A stretch of DNA of 6,471 bases from Flavobacteriaceae bacterium (GTDB lineage: Bacteria; Bacteroidota; Bacteroidia; Flavobacteriales; Flavobacteriaceae). Of the stretch, positions 1-6,471 are shown one piece after another. Below the pieces are notes generated by a model, which saw nothing but the letters and a program-made list of their open reading frames with translations, was not told the DNA's origin and did no database searches. The stretch's first letter is position 1, and every line of letters starts with the position of its first letter. Position numbers and translations under genes: made by a program. The DNA lies in the NCBI GenBank assembly GCA_002401385.1, contig NVSY01000003.1, positions 51,978-58,448 of the forward strand, read 5' to 3'.

Positions 1-2385
1 AAAATTCATCATTTGAAAAATGTTTCGGAAAATACAATTTTCAAATACAATACTGTCGCAGGAAAAGCAATACCAAAAGAAATAATAACAATTCCAATTA
101 TTGTAAAGAACCAAGTAATTGCTTTAATTTCATTAGTTAGTTTAAATGAATTTAGTGCTGAAGGTTGTGAAATTATAGCTCAAACAAATGAATCACTAAA
201 CGCCTCATTTGCTACATTATTTGCAAATGAGCAAGTAAAAATATTTGCAGAAAAACTAGTTATTTCTAACCAACAATTAGAAGCCCAATCTGAAGAATTA
301 CAAGAACAAGCCGAAGAACTCCAAAACCAATCTAACGAGTTACGCATGGGAAGTGAGGAGCTTAATGAGCAAAATTTAGAGCTTCAAATGCAACGCAGAC
401 AGGTGGAAGAAGCGAACAGACTTAAAAGCGAATTCTTATCCAATATGAGTCATGAATTAAGAACTCCTTTAAACTCTATAAACGCGCTCTCCAAAGTGTT
501 AATGATACAGTCTTCTGAAAAATTATCTGAAGACGAAAATAAATATCTTGAAATTATAGAAAGAAACGGAAAACGCTTATTGAGCCTTATAAATGATATT
601 TTAGATCTTTCCAAAATTGAAGCAGGGAAAATGGAAGTTGACCTTCATAAATTTGCTTTAAAACCAAGTATAGAATTAATTACTGAAAATTTAAAATCAT
701 TGGCCTCAGAAAAAGGGATTCAGCTAAATTTGGATATTGCTGATAATATAGCCGTTATTGAATCGGATGAAAACAAACTCCATCAGGTAGTAACAAATAT
801 TATTGGAAATGCCATAAAATTCACAAAAGAAGGAGAAGTAAACGTGACGGTTTTTACCGAAAATGGAAATGCTATAATTAAAGTTCAAGATACGGGAATT
901 GGGATGAATGCGGGGATTCTTCCATATATTTTTAAAGAATTTAGGCAAGAAGATGGCTCTACTTCACGCTCTTTTGAAGGAACAGGCTTGGGATTAGCAA
1001 TTGCTAATAAATTAATACATGCTTTAAATGGAGAAATTAAAGTTGCAAGCACAAGAGGAATTGGATCAACTTTTACCATTATACTTCCCATTAAATCACA
1101 TTTGGAAGAATCTACCGTTTTAGAAAACTTTAATACTTCGTTTAGATCCCCTAAAAAGAAACTTATTTTAGTAGTTGATGATGATGTTAAAAGTGTGCAA
1201 AAAATTTCAAAAAGATTGAACGATGAAGGATACCAAACTATTGGTACAAGTACTGGTAAAGAAGCTTTACGCTTAGCAGAAAAATACCAACCATTTGCAA
1301 TCACACTGGACACTGAAATGCCAGAAATGGAGGGTTTTCAAATTTTGAATGCTATTAGAAGTGAAAAATCTACTCGAGATCTACCCGTAATAATTCTTAC
1401 TGTTAAAGAGTTGACTTCTGAAGAAAAAGTAGCGCTGCAAAGTAAGGCTACTTCAATTTTAACTAAAGGGAAACTTAGCCCAGAAAAGTTAATAGTTGAA
1501 TTAAAAAGAATTCTAGAAAACATTGCAGCTGAAAAATTACCTAACACTGTAAAACCAATAGACGGTAAAAAAAGGTTGCTTATTATTGAAGATAGTGAAG
1601 CTGCTATAATTCAAATTCAAAAAGTTGTTGCGCATGAAAATGTTATGGTGGATTTTGCTACCAATGGTATTGAAGCATTGCAATATGTTGAAAAAACAAT
1701 TCCAGACGGAATTATACTTGATTTAATGATGCCTGAAATGGATGGATTTGAAGTTCTTGAAAAAATTAGAGGATCTGCTGAAACAGCAAATATTCCTGTT
1801 TTAATTCTAACCGCAAAAACGTTGACCAAATCGGATTTAAGTATACTGTCTTCAAACAACGTAGCCCAGCTAATTCAAAAAGGAGATGTAGATGTTAAAG
1901 AACTTTTATCGAAAATTAATGCGTTGATTGGTATCGAAATAGCGCCGCCTATTGTGCCTTCTAAAATTAAAACAAAGCCAAGAATAATTGCAAAAGCTCC
2001 CGTTGTGAAAAACAAAGGTAAAAAGCCAACAATTGTACTTGTAGAAGACAATCTAGATAATAGAATTACTGCGAAAGCCATTTTAGGAGATCGTTTTACA
2101 ATTATTGAAGCGATGGATGGTGAAGAAGGACTTCAAAAAATAACAGTTGAATTACCAGATTTAGTTTTACTAGATATATCCTTACCAAAAATGGACGGAA
2201 TTGAAGTTGTCAAAAAGCTAAAAGAAAACGAAAAAACAAAAGGGATTCCTGTAATTGCATTAACAGCTAAAGCAATGAGAAAAGACCGTGAAATAATTAT
2301 GAAGGCAGGTTGTGATGAATATGTTTCAAAACCAATTGATGACGTTGAACTAAGATCAAAAATAGCTCAATTTATAAAAGACTAA
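1..2385 (+). CDS. Hybrid sensor histidine kinase with three C-terminal receiver domains (5'-truncated)
   Basis: The frame is open from base 1 with no stop, so the gene begins upstream; the TTG at 13 is not a convincing start. Residues are numbered from base 1 (794 visible). Residues 1-80 look like the last strands and helix of a GAF-type sensor domain. Residues 86-135 form a signalling coiled coil with Leu (last position Val) every seventh residue. HisKA follows, with phosphoacceptor His151 in NMSHELRTP, then HATPase_c with N box N266-N270, G1 box DTGIG at 297 and G2 box GTGLGLA at 327-333. Three receivers follow: about 387-503 (Asp437, Lys489), 525-641 (Asp574, Lys627) and 677-794 (Asp725, Lys777). 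A Lys/Pro-rich linker (648-676) tethers the last one. By family knowledge it autophosphorylates on His and passes phosphate to Asp residues. Membrane segments, if any, and the rest of the sensor lie upstream. There is no Hpt or DNA-binding domain. The gene ends 38 bp before a second hybrid kinase, a likely operon partner. Its signal is unknown. Confidence 0.95.
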   Translation, partial: KIHHLKNVSENTIFKYNTVAGKAIPKEIITIPIIVKNQVIALISLVSLNEFSAEGCEIIAQTNESLNASFATLFANEQVKIFAEKLVISNQQLEAQSEELQEQAEELQNQSNELRMGSEELNEQNLELQMQRRQVEEANRLKSEFLSNMSHELRTPLNSINALSKVLMIQSSEKLSEDENKYLEIIERNGKRLLSLINDILDLSKIEAGKMEVDLHKFALKPSIELITENLKSLASEKGIQLNLDIADNIAVIESDENKLHQVVTNIIGNAIKFTKEGEVNVTVFTENGNAIIKVQDTGIGMNAGILPYIFKEFRQEDGSTSRSFEGTGLGLAIANKLIHALNGEIKVASTRGIGSTFTIILPIKSHLEESTVLENFNTSFRSPKKKLILVVDDDVKSVQKISKRLNDEGYQTIGTSTGKEALRLAEKYQPFAITLDTEMPEMEGFQILNAIRSEKSTRDLPVIILTVKELTSEEKVALQSKATSILTKGKLSPEKLIVELKRILENIAAEKLPNTVKPIDGKKRLLIIEDSEAAIIQIQKVVAHENVMVDFATNGIEALQYVEKTIPDGIILDLMMPEMDGFEVLEKIRGSAETANIPVLILTAKTLTKSDLSILSSNNVAQLIQKGDVDVKELLSKINALIGIEIAPPIVPSKIKTKPRIIAKAPVVKNKGKKPTIVLVEDNLDNRITAKAILGDRFTIIEAMDGEEGLQKITVELPDLVLLDISLPKMDGIEVVKKLKENEKTKGIPVIALTAKAMRKDREIIMKAGCDEYVSKPIDDVELRSKIAQFIKD

Positions 2386-2423
2386 ATAGATAAGATTTAT
2401 ATAAATTTTTAAAAAAAAATTGA
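2386..2423 (+). other. Short A-rich intergenic leader between the two hybrid kinase genes
   Basis: This 38-bp spacer has no Shine-Dalgarno-like sequence, no GC-rich hairpin and no TAnnTTTG box. It holds a 12-bp AT palindrome (2395-2406) and a run of nine A (2411-2419), and ends with TGA directly against the ATG at 2424. A-rich leaders without Shine-Dalgarno are usual in Bacteroidota. The short gap and the lack of a terminator or promoter support co-transcription of the flanking genes; that is inference. Confidence 0.5.
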
Positions 2424-4796
2424 ATGAAAAAAATACTTCTTATTGATGATCAGATAGATAACTTAATAACTTTAAAAGCTATTTTAAAGTTGTCAAGTTC
2501 TGAATATCAAATTTTCACTGCAACTACAGGGAAACTAGGGATTAAAGTTGCTGAAAAAGAATTGCCAGATGTTATTTTTCTTGATATTATAATGCCAGAA
2601 ATGGATGGCTATGAAGTTTGTTCTTATTTAAAAAGTCAGGAACTAACTTCGGATATACCGATTGTAATGATTACAGCTCTTAAAACCGATTGCAATAGTC
2701 ATGTAAAAGGTTTAGAAACAGGAGCAGATTTGTTTCTAACAAAACCTATTGAACCCTTAGAACTAATAGCCCAACTAAAAGTTGTTTTCAGAATTAAAGA
2801 AACTGAAGATAAGCTAAAAGCTCAAAAAAACAACTTGAATGAGCTTGTAAAACAACGAACTGAAGAATTATCGGAAAGTGAACATAAATACCGTTCCATT
2901 GTAGAAAATACGAATGAGGGCATTTTTATTGTTCAAAATGGGTTGTTAAAATTTAGTAACCCATATACGTCAAAATTAACGGGATATGAAAAGAATGAAT
3001 TAGTAGATGCTCCTTTTACAATTTGCATAGCTGATGATGATAAAGATGAATTTATAAAATCGTATAAAAATAGATTAAAGGGGGTCGAAGTCGAGAACGC
3101 TCTTTATTTAAAACTTTGTTGTAAGGATGGTTCTTTAAAATACGTGTGTTTAAGTGCTGAACAAATTATGTGGAATAAGGAAGAAGCACTTTTGTATATT
3201 ATTACTGACTTAACGGTTTATAAAGAACATGAGTTAGAACTTATCAAAGCTAAAGAACAAGCCGAAAAAAGTGAGGAATACCTCCATAGTATCATTAATA
3301 ATATGGGAGACCCTATTTTTGTGAAAGACGAACAGAGTAGACTTTTATTGGTCAATGATGCTTTTTGTAAAATATTTAACCTTAACAGAATTGATATTAT
3401 AGGCAAAACACTTATGGAAGAAGTTCCTCAAGAAGAGCAGGATCTTTTTTTGAAGATTGATAAACAAGTATTATCTGATGGTATCGAAAGTATTTCAGAA
3501 GAGTTGCTAACTGTAGGAGAAAACCCAACACTTACAATTTCTACAAGAAAAACACGATTTATAGATAATAAAGGCACAAAATTTCTCATTGGGGCAATTA
3601 GAGATATTTCCAAAAGAAAGGAGGCCGAGGTTGAATTAAAAAAAGCCAAAGAAAGAGCAGAGGAGAGCGATCGTTTAAAATCGGCATTTTTAGCCAATAT
3701 GAGTCATGAAATTCGAACACCTATGAATGGTATTTTAGGTTTTTCTAGCTTATTGAAAGAACCTAATCTGACGGGGGAGAAACAACTTAGATACATTGAT
3801 ATTATTGAGAAAAGTGGCGTTAGAATGCTCAATATTATTAATAATATTATTGATATTTCTAAAGTTGAAGCAGGTTTAATGCAAATTGATTTAAAGGAAA
3901 CAAATATAAATAAACAAATAGAGTATGTTTTTACTTTCTTTAAAAATGAAGCTTTAAGTAAAAATCTGGAATTAAATCTTCATGAGTTACTTCCTAATGA
4001 AGAAGTAATTGTAAATACAGACAGAGAAAAATTATATGCCATTTTGATCAATTTGGTGAAAAATGCCATTAAATATACAAATAAAGGAGCAATTGAAGTT
4101 GGTTACAGAAAAACAACCACTGACCCTATTGAATTAGAATTTTTTGTAAAAGATACTGGTATAGGTATTTCAAAAAACAGAATGAAAGCTATATTTGAAC
4201 GGTTTATTCAGGCTGATATTGAAGATAGGGATGCTATCCAAGGGGCAGGACTTGGCCTGGCTATTTCAAAGGCTTATGTAGAAATGCTTGGCGGTAGAAT
4301 ATGGGTAGTAAGCGAATATAGAAAGGGGTCAACTTTTTATTTTACAATTCCATACAATCCAATAAAAGAAAAAAGAATAGTTGTTAATAATAATTTTAAT
4401 ACCGTAGCTTATACTTTAAATGGTTTAAAAGTACTCATTGTAGATGACGATAATTATTCTCGTGTTTTGTTGTTAAAGTATTTAGAAGGGATCACTAGTG
4501 AAATTCTAACAGCACAAAACGGGAATGAAGCGATAGAAATTTCTCGTAATAATTTAGATTTAGATTTGATTTTAATGGACATACGAATGCCAATAATGAA
4601 CGGAATCGAAGCTGTTAGACAAATACGAGCTTTTAACAAAGAAGTTTATATTCTTGCTCAAACTTCAAATGTCATTTCTGGAGATCGAGAAAAAGCTTTA
4701 GAAGTAGGTTGTAATAACTATATTTCAAAGCCAATTAATAAAAATGAACTAATTACAATTATTAATAGTATTTCTGAAAAAAGCCCTATTGGCTAA
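2424..4796 (+). CDS. Soluble hybrid histidine kinase, REC-PAS-PAS-HisKA-HATPase-REC
   Basis: Complete gene of 790 residues. The start is well fixed: an in-frame TGA sits directly before the ATG, and the receiver fold begins at once with MKKILLIDD. The N-terminal receiver covers 1-119 (acid pair D8/D9, phosphoacceptor Asp54 in LDIIMPEMDGY, Lys107 before Pro). A coiled coil (about 125-150) leads to PAS 1 (about 153-268) and PAS 2 (about 283-402), then a short helical linker. HisKA has phosphoacceptor His428 in NMSHEIRTPMNG. HATPase_c has N box N543-N547, G1 DTGIG from 577 and G2 GAGLGLAI at 607-614. The C-terminal receiver (about 669-784) has D674/D675, Asp719 and Lys769. No signal peptide or membrane segment is visible, so it should be cytoplasmic. 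Having receivers at both ends suggests that phosphorylation of the first may gate the kinase, while the last takes phosphate from His428; both roles are inferred. The PAS ligand is unknown. It lies 38 bp after another hybrid kinase and may act with it. Confidence 0.96.
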   Translation: MKKILLIDDQIDNLITLKAILKLSSSEYQIFTATTGKLGIKVAEKELPDVIFLDIIMPEMDGYEVCSYLKSQELTSDIPIVMITALKTDCNSHVKGLETGADLFLTKPIEPLELIAQLKVVFRIKETEDKLKAQKNNLNELVKQRTEELSESEHKYRSIVENTNEGIFIVQNGLLKFSNPYTSKLTGYEKNELVDAPFTICIADDDKDEFIKSYKNRLKGVEVENALYLKLCCKDGSLKYVCLSAEQIMWNKEEALLYIITDLTVYKEHELELIKAKEQAEKSEEYLHSIINNMGDPIFVKDEQSRLLLVNDAFCKIFNLNRIDIIGKTLMEEVPQEEQDLFLKIDKQVLSDGIESISEELLTVGENPTLTISTRKTRFIDNKGTKFLIGAIRDISKRKEAEVELKKAKERAEESDRLKSAFLANMSHEIRTPMNGILGFSSLLKEPNLTGEKQLRYIDIIEKSGVRMLNIINNIIDISKVEAGLMQIDLKETNINKQIEYVFTFFKNEALSKNLELNLHELLPNEEVIVNTDREKLYAILINLVKNAIKYTNKGAIEVGYRKTTTDPIELEFFVKDTGIGISKNRMKAIFERFIQADIEDRDAIQGAGLGLAISKAYVEMLGGRIWVVSEYRKGSTFYFTIPYNPIKEKRIVVNNNFNTVAYTLNGLKVLIVDDDNYSRVLLLKYLEGITSEILTAQNGNEAIEISRNNLDLDLILMDIRMPIMNGIEAVRQIRAFNKEVYILAQTSNVISGDREKALEVGCNNYISKPINKNELITIINSISEKSPIG

Positions 4797-4861
4797 TCTA
4801 ATTGGATATGACAATAATTATTTTTATCTCTCAATATATGTAACTAAAAAAATAGATTAGC
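4792..4861. repeat. Nine-bp inverted repeat spanning the 3' end of the second kinase gene
   Basis: GCTAATCTA at 4792-4800, which includes the TAA stop codon, is exactly complementary to TAGATTAGC at 4853-4861, with a 52-nt AT-rich loop between. The arms are AT-rich and the loop is long, so this is a weak candidate for an mRNA 3'-end structure and not a classical intrinsic terminator, because no T run follows closely. It may be chance in AT-rich DNA. Confidence 0.25.
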
Positions 4862-5005
4862 TATATTTGAGTCTTTTGATATTTTATGGACATAAAAATT
4901 ATATCATGAGATTTTAATGTTTCTTTAATTCTAATGTTTTAATAAATAGAAAGTTGAATAAGCCCAATTGCTTACATTCCAATTAAAGCGCAAATAAAAC
5001 CCCTT
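4797..5005. other. 209-bp AT-rich intergenic region before the TPR sensor gene
   Basis: No coding sequence of useful length is present; the longest thing noticed is a seven-codon ATG frame at 4886-4909. The stretch holds one good -7-like box (4862-4869), the right arm of an inverted repeat (4853-4861), and two copies of TAATGTTT (4915-4922 and 4932-4939) spaced 17 bp start to start. No GC-rich stem followed by a T run is visible. Its length compared with the 38-bp gap upstream suggests that the third gene has its own promoter here. Confidence 0.5.
4862..4869 (+). promoter_or_regulatory. Candidate Bacteroidota -7 promoter box (TATATTTG)
   Basis: TATATTTG matches the Bacteroidota -7 consensus TAnnTTTG at every fixed position. 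No clear TTG-type -33 element is seen 17-23 bp upstream, which weakens the call. If used, transcription would start near 4876 and give the gene at 5006 a leader of about 130 nt. A weaker alternative closer to the gene is TTG at 4954-4956 with TACATTCC at 4973-4980, which matches four of six fixed bases. Confidence 0.35.
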
Positions 5006-6471
5006 ATGCAAAAAAAAATAGTTATAACATTCCTCATTATAATATTTATTTCCATAGTTATATCGATGGCATTTAACAGTCATAAACAGGGAGCAGAACA
5101 ACATAGCTTTAATATAGAGGTTAAAAATAAATTAGAAGAAGAAAAAAATGATCTTCAACTAGAACGTGCTTTGAAAATTTCTCTAAAAAACAATCAAAAA
5201 GCACAGGAATTGACCAAATCGTCTTTATTGGAATCTCAAATAACAGGAAATAAATCTTTACAAATGCGTTCCTTTTATGTTCTTGGAAAGGTTATGTTTG
5301 ATGCTGATAGTATCAAACATTCACAAATATATTATGATAAGGCGTTGCTTCTATCAGAAGAAATTGAAGATAATTGGTATAGGGGTGAAATTTTATACAA
5401 AAAGGCTGTATATAAATATAGATTAAATGAAACAAAAGGGGCGCTTGAAATCTTCAATAAAGCGCTTTATTTTAGTCAATTGTCGGGTGATTTCAAAACT
5501 ATTGGGTCTACTTACTCAATGATTGGAAGTATTTTTCGTGTAAATGGGGTTTACAGCAGGGCTATTGAGTATTTTATAAAAGCCAAGTTGAATTATAATA
5601 AAATTGATTTTAAGGAGGGGGATGCTTGGGTGACATATTTGTTAGGTCAAATTTATTCAGACTTGAGGAATTCAGAAAAAGCAATGCAATATTTCCAAGA
5701 ATCATTAGATAAATACCACGTTTTATCTTCCATTGACGGGAATAATAATGGCGTTGCTTTATGCTACGAGCAAATTGCTCAATTAAATATGGAGTTTGGC
5801 AATTTTGACGAGGCAACCAAGAATATTAACACCATACTAAAAATCCATACTGAAACCAAATCAAAATATGGAATCTCTCTTTCTTATAGCCTTTTAGGTA
5901 AATTAGAATATTTAAAAAAAAATTATAGACAAGCAGAAGCACATTTAAATAAATCACTAAAAATAAAAAATGGAGTTGTAAGTTTATATGGTAAATCGAG
6001 CGTTTATAAGTATCTAGGACTTTGTCTAATTAAAAAAGGATATGTAAATGAAGGAATTAAGAAAATAAAACAAGGTCTTGAAATAGCTTTATCATCAAAT
6101 TCCAAGAAAAATCAATTAGAAATTTATTCCAAACTGGCAGAAGTTTATTTGAATATTAATAATCTTGATAAAGTTGTCTATTATAAGAATAAACTAATCG
6201 AAGTACAAGATTTTATTATATTTGGTGACACAGACATAAAAATAGAACAATTACAGGTATTCTATGAAATCGATAAAAAAAAGCAACAGGTAAACGAATT
6301 AAAAAAAGAGAAGGAAGTTAATATCTTAGAAATTAAACAACAACGTGATTTCCAAATTCTAATAGGTCTAGTACTCTTAATTGTAATTGTTATTGCAGTA
6401 ATTATATATTTATTCTATCATAAATTACGTCATAAGAATAGTGAATTGAAAATTCTAAATACAACTAAAAA
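5006..6471 (+). CDS. TPR-repeat membrane sensor protein, probably histidine kinase or regulator (3'-truncated)
   Basis: The frame opens at ATG 5006, the first in-frame ATG after the stop at 4955-4957, and stays open to the window end (488 codons), so the C-terminus is missing. Residues 1-4 are MQKK and 5-22 are strongly hydrophobic: a signal peptide or N-terminal anchor. About eight TPR-like helix pairs follow at roughly 40-residue spacing (near 88, 127, 168, 208, 250, 290, 330 and 370), with typical A/Y/F/G positions such as GNFDEA and NSEKAMQYF. A charged coiled coil (411-448) leads to a second hydrophobic helix (451-471), then a basic stretch, HKLRHK. The positive-inside rule puts the TPR region in the periplasm and the lost tail in the cytoplasm. 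In Bacteroidota this layout usually ends in a histidine kinase or a LuxR-type DNA-binding domain. The neighbouring kinases make the former attractive, but neither is visible. TPRs bind proteins or peptides; the ligand is unknown. There is no Shine-Dalgarno sequence. Confidence 0.9.
   Translation, partial: MQKKIVITFLIIIFISIVISMAFNSHKQGAEQHSFNIEVKNKLEEEKNDLQLERALKISLKNNQKAQELTKSSLLESQITGNKSLQMRSFYVLGKVMFDADSIKHSQIYYDKALLLSEEIEDNWYRGEILYKKAVYKYRLNETKGALEIFNKALYFSQLSGDFKTIGSTYSMIGSIFRVNGVYSRAIEYFIKAKLNYNKIDFKEGDAWVTYLLGQIYSDLRNSEKAMQYFQESLDKYHVLSSIDGNNNGVALCYEQIAQLNMEFGNFDEATKNINTILKIHTETKSKYGISLSYSLLGKLEYLKKNYRQAEAHLNKSLKIKNGVVSLYGKSSVYKYLGLCLIKKGYVNEGIKKIKQGLEIALSSNSKKNQLEIYSKLAEVYLNINNLDKVVYYKNKLIEVQDFIIFGDTDIKIEQLQVFYEIDKKKQQVNELKKEKEVNILEIKQQRDFQILIGLVLLIVIVIAVIIYLFYHKLRHKNSELKILNTTK

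Noticed and set aside
13..15. TTG at 13 as the start of the first gene, giving a 790-residue protein equal in length to the second
   Set aside because: The frame is open upstream to base 1 and the first residues look like the middle of a GAF-type domain, so the gene is truncated by the window. The equal lengths are a coincidence of an artificial start.
724..1313. Minus-strand open frames at 724-948 and 885-1313
   Set aside because: They lie opposite the HATPase_c and first receiver coding sequence, have no recognisable domains and look like shadows of the plus-strand codons.
1..4796. Unorthodox phosphorelay kinase with a C-terminal Hpt domain
   Set aside because: Both kinases end in receiver domains right up to the stop codon; no extra helical His-containing domain is present.
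4797..4900. Intrinsic terminator after the second kinase gene
   Set aside because: No GC-containing short-loop stem followed by a T run is visible; the only inverted repeat has a 52-nt loop.
4781..4974. Imperfect 15-bp direct repeat (4781-4795 and 4960-4974, 12 of 15 identical) bracketing the intergenic gap, suggestive of an insertion footprint
   Set aside because: The match is imperfect, the first copy is coding sequence for the kinase C-terminus, and nothing mobile lies between.
5610..5816. Minus-strand frame of 68 codons
   Set aside because: It is antisense to the TPR array, whose plus-strand frame is uninterrupted and has clear repeat periodicity.

Overview
This window looks like chromosomal DNA from a member of the Bacteroidota, most likely a flavobacterium-type organism. 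The reasons are strong AT richness in coding as well as intergenic DNA, A-rich leaders with no Shine-Dalgarno sequence before the two visible start codons, a TAnnTTTG-type -7 promoter candidate, and protein architectures typical of that phylum. The taxonomic assignment is inference from style, not from a marker gene.

All recognisable coding sequence is on the + strand and all of it encodes signal-transduction proteins. Bases 1-2385 are the 3' part of a hybrid histidine kinase gene that starts upstream of the window: end of a GAF-like domain, long leucine-heptad signalling helix, HisKA, HATPase_c and three tandem receiver domains. After 38 bp, bases 2424-4796 hold a complete soluble hybrid kinase of 790 residues: receiver, coiled coil, PAS, PAS, HisKA, HATPase_c, receiver. 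After a 209-bp AT-rich gap, a third gene starts at 5006 and runs off the right end. Its 488 visible residues are an N-terminal hydrophobic signal or anchor, about eight TPR repeats, a coiled coil and a transmembrane helix, with the cytoplasmic output domain lying beyond the window.

The first two genes are close enough to be co-transcribed, and the second could receive signals through its N-terminal receiver, making a stacked kinase-to-kinase circuit plausible. The visible parts contain two complete transmitter cores and five receivers, all with the phosphoacceptor Asp. There is no Hpt domain and no DNA-binding output domain in the window, so the final effector must lie elsewhere. The third gene probably has its own promoter in the 209-bp gap and is probably a TPR-type membrane sensor. 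I see no RNA genes, mobile elements, CRISPR arrays or strong terminators. The individual proteins belong to well-known families. What is worth checking is the wiring between them rather than a clearly new system.
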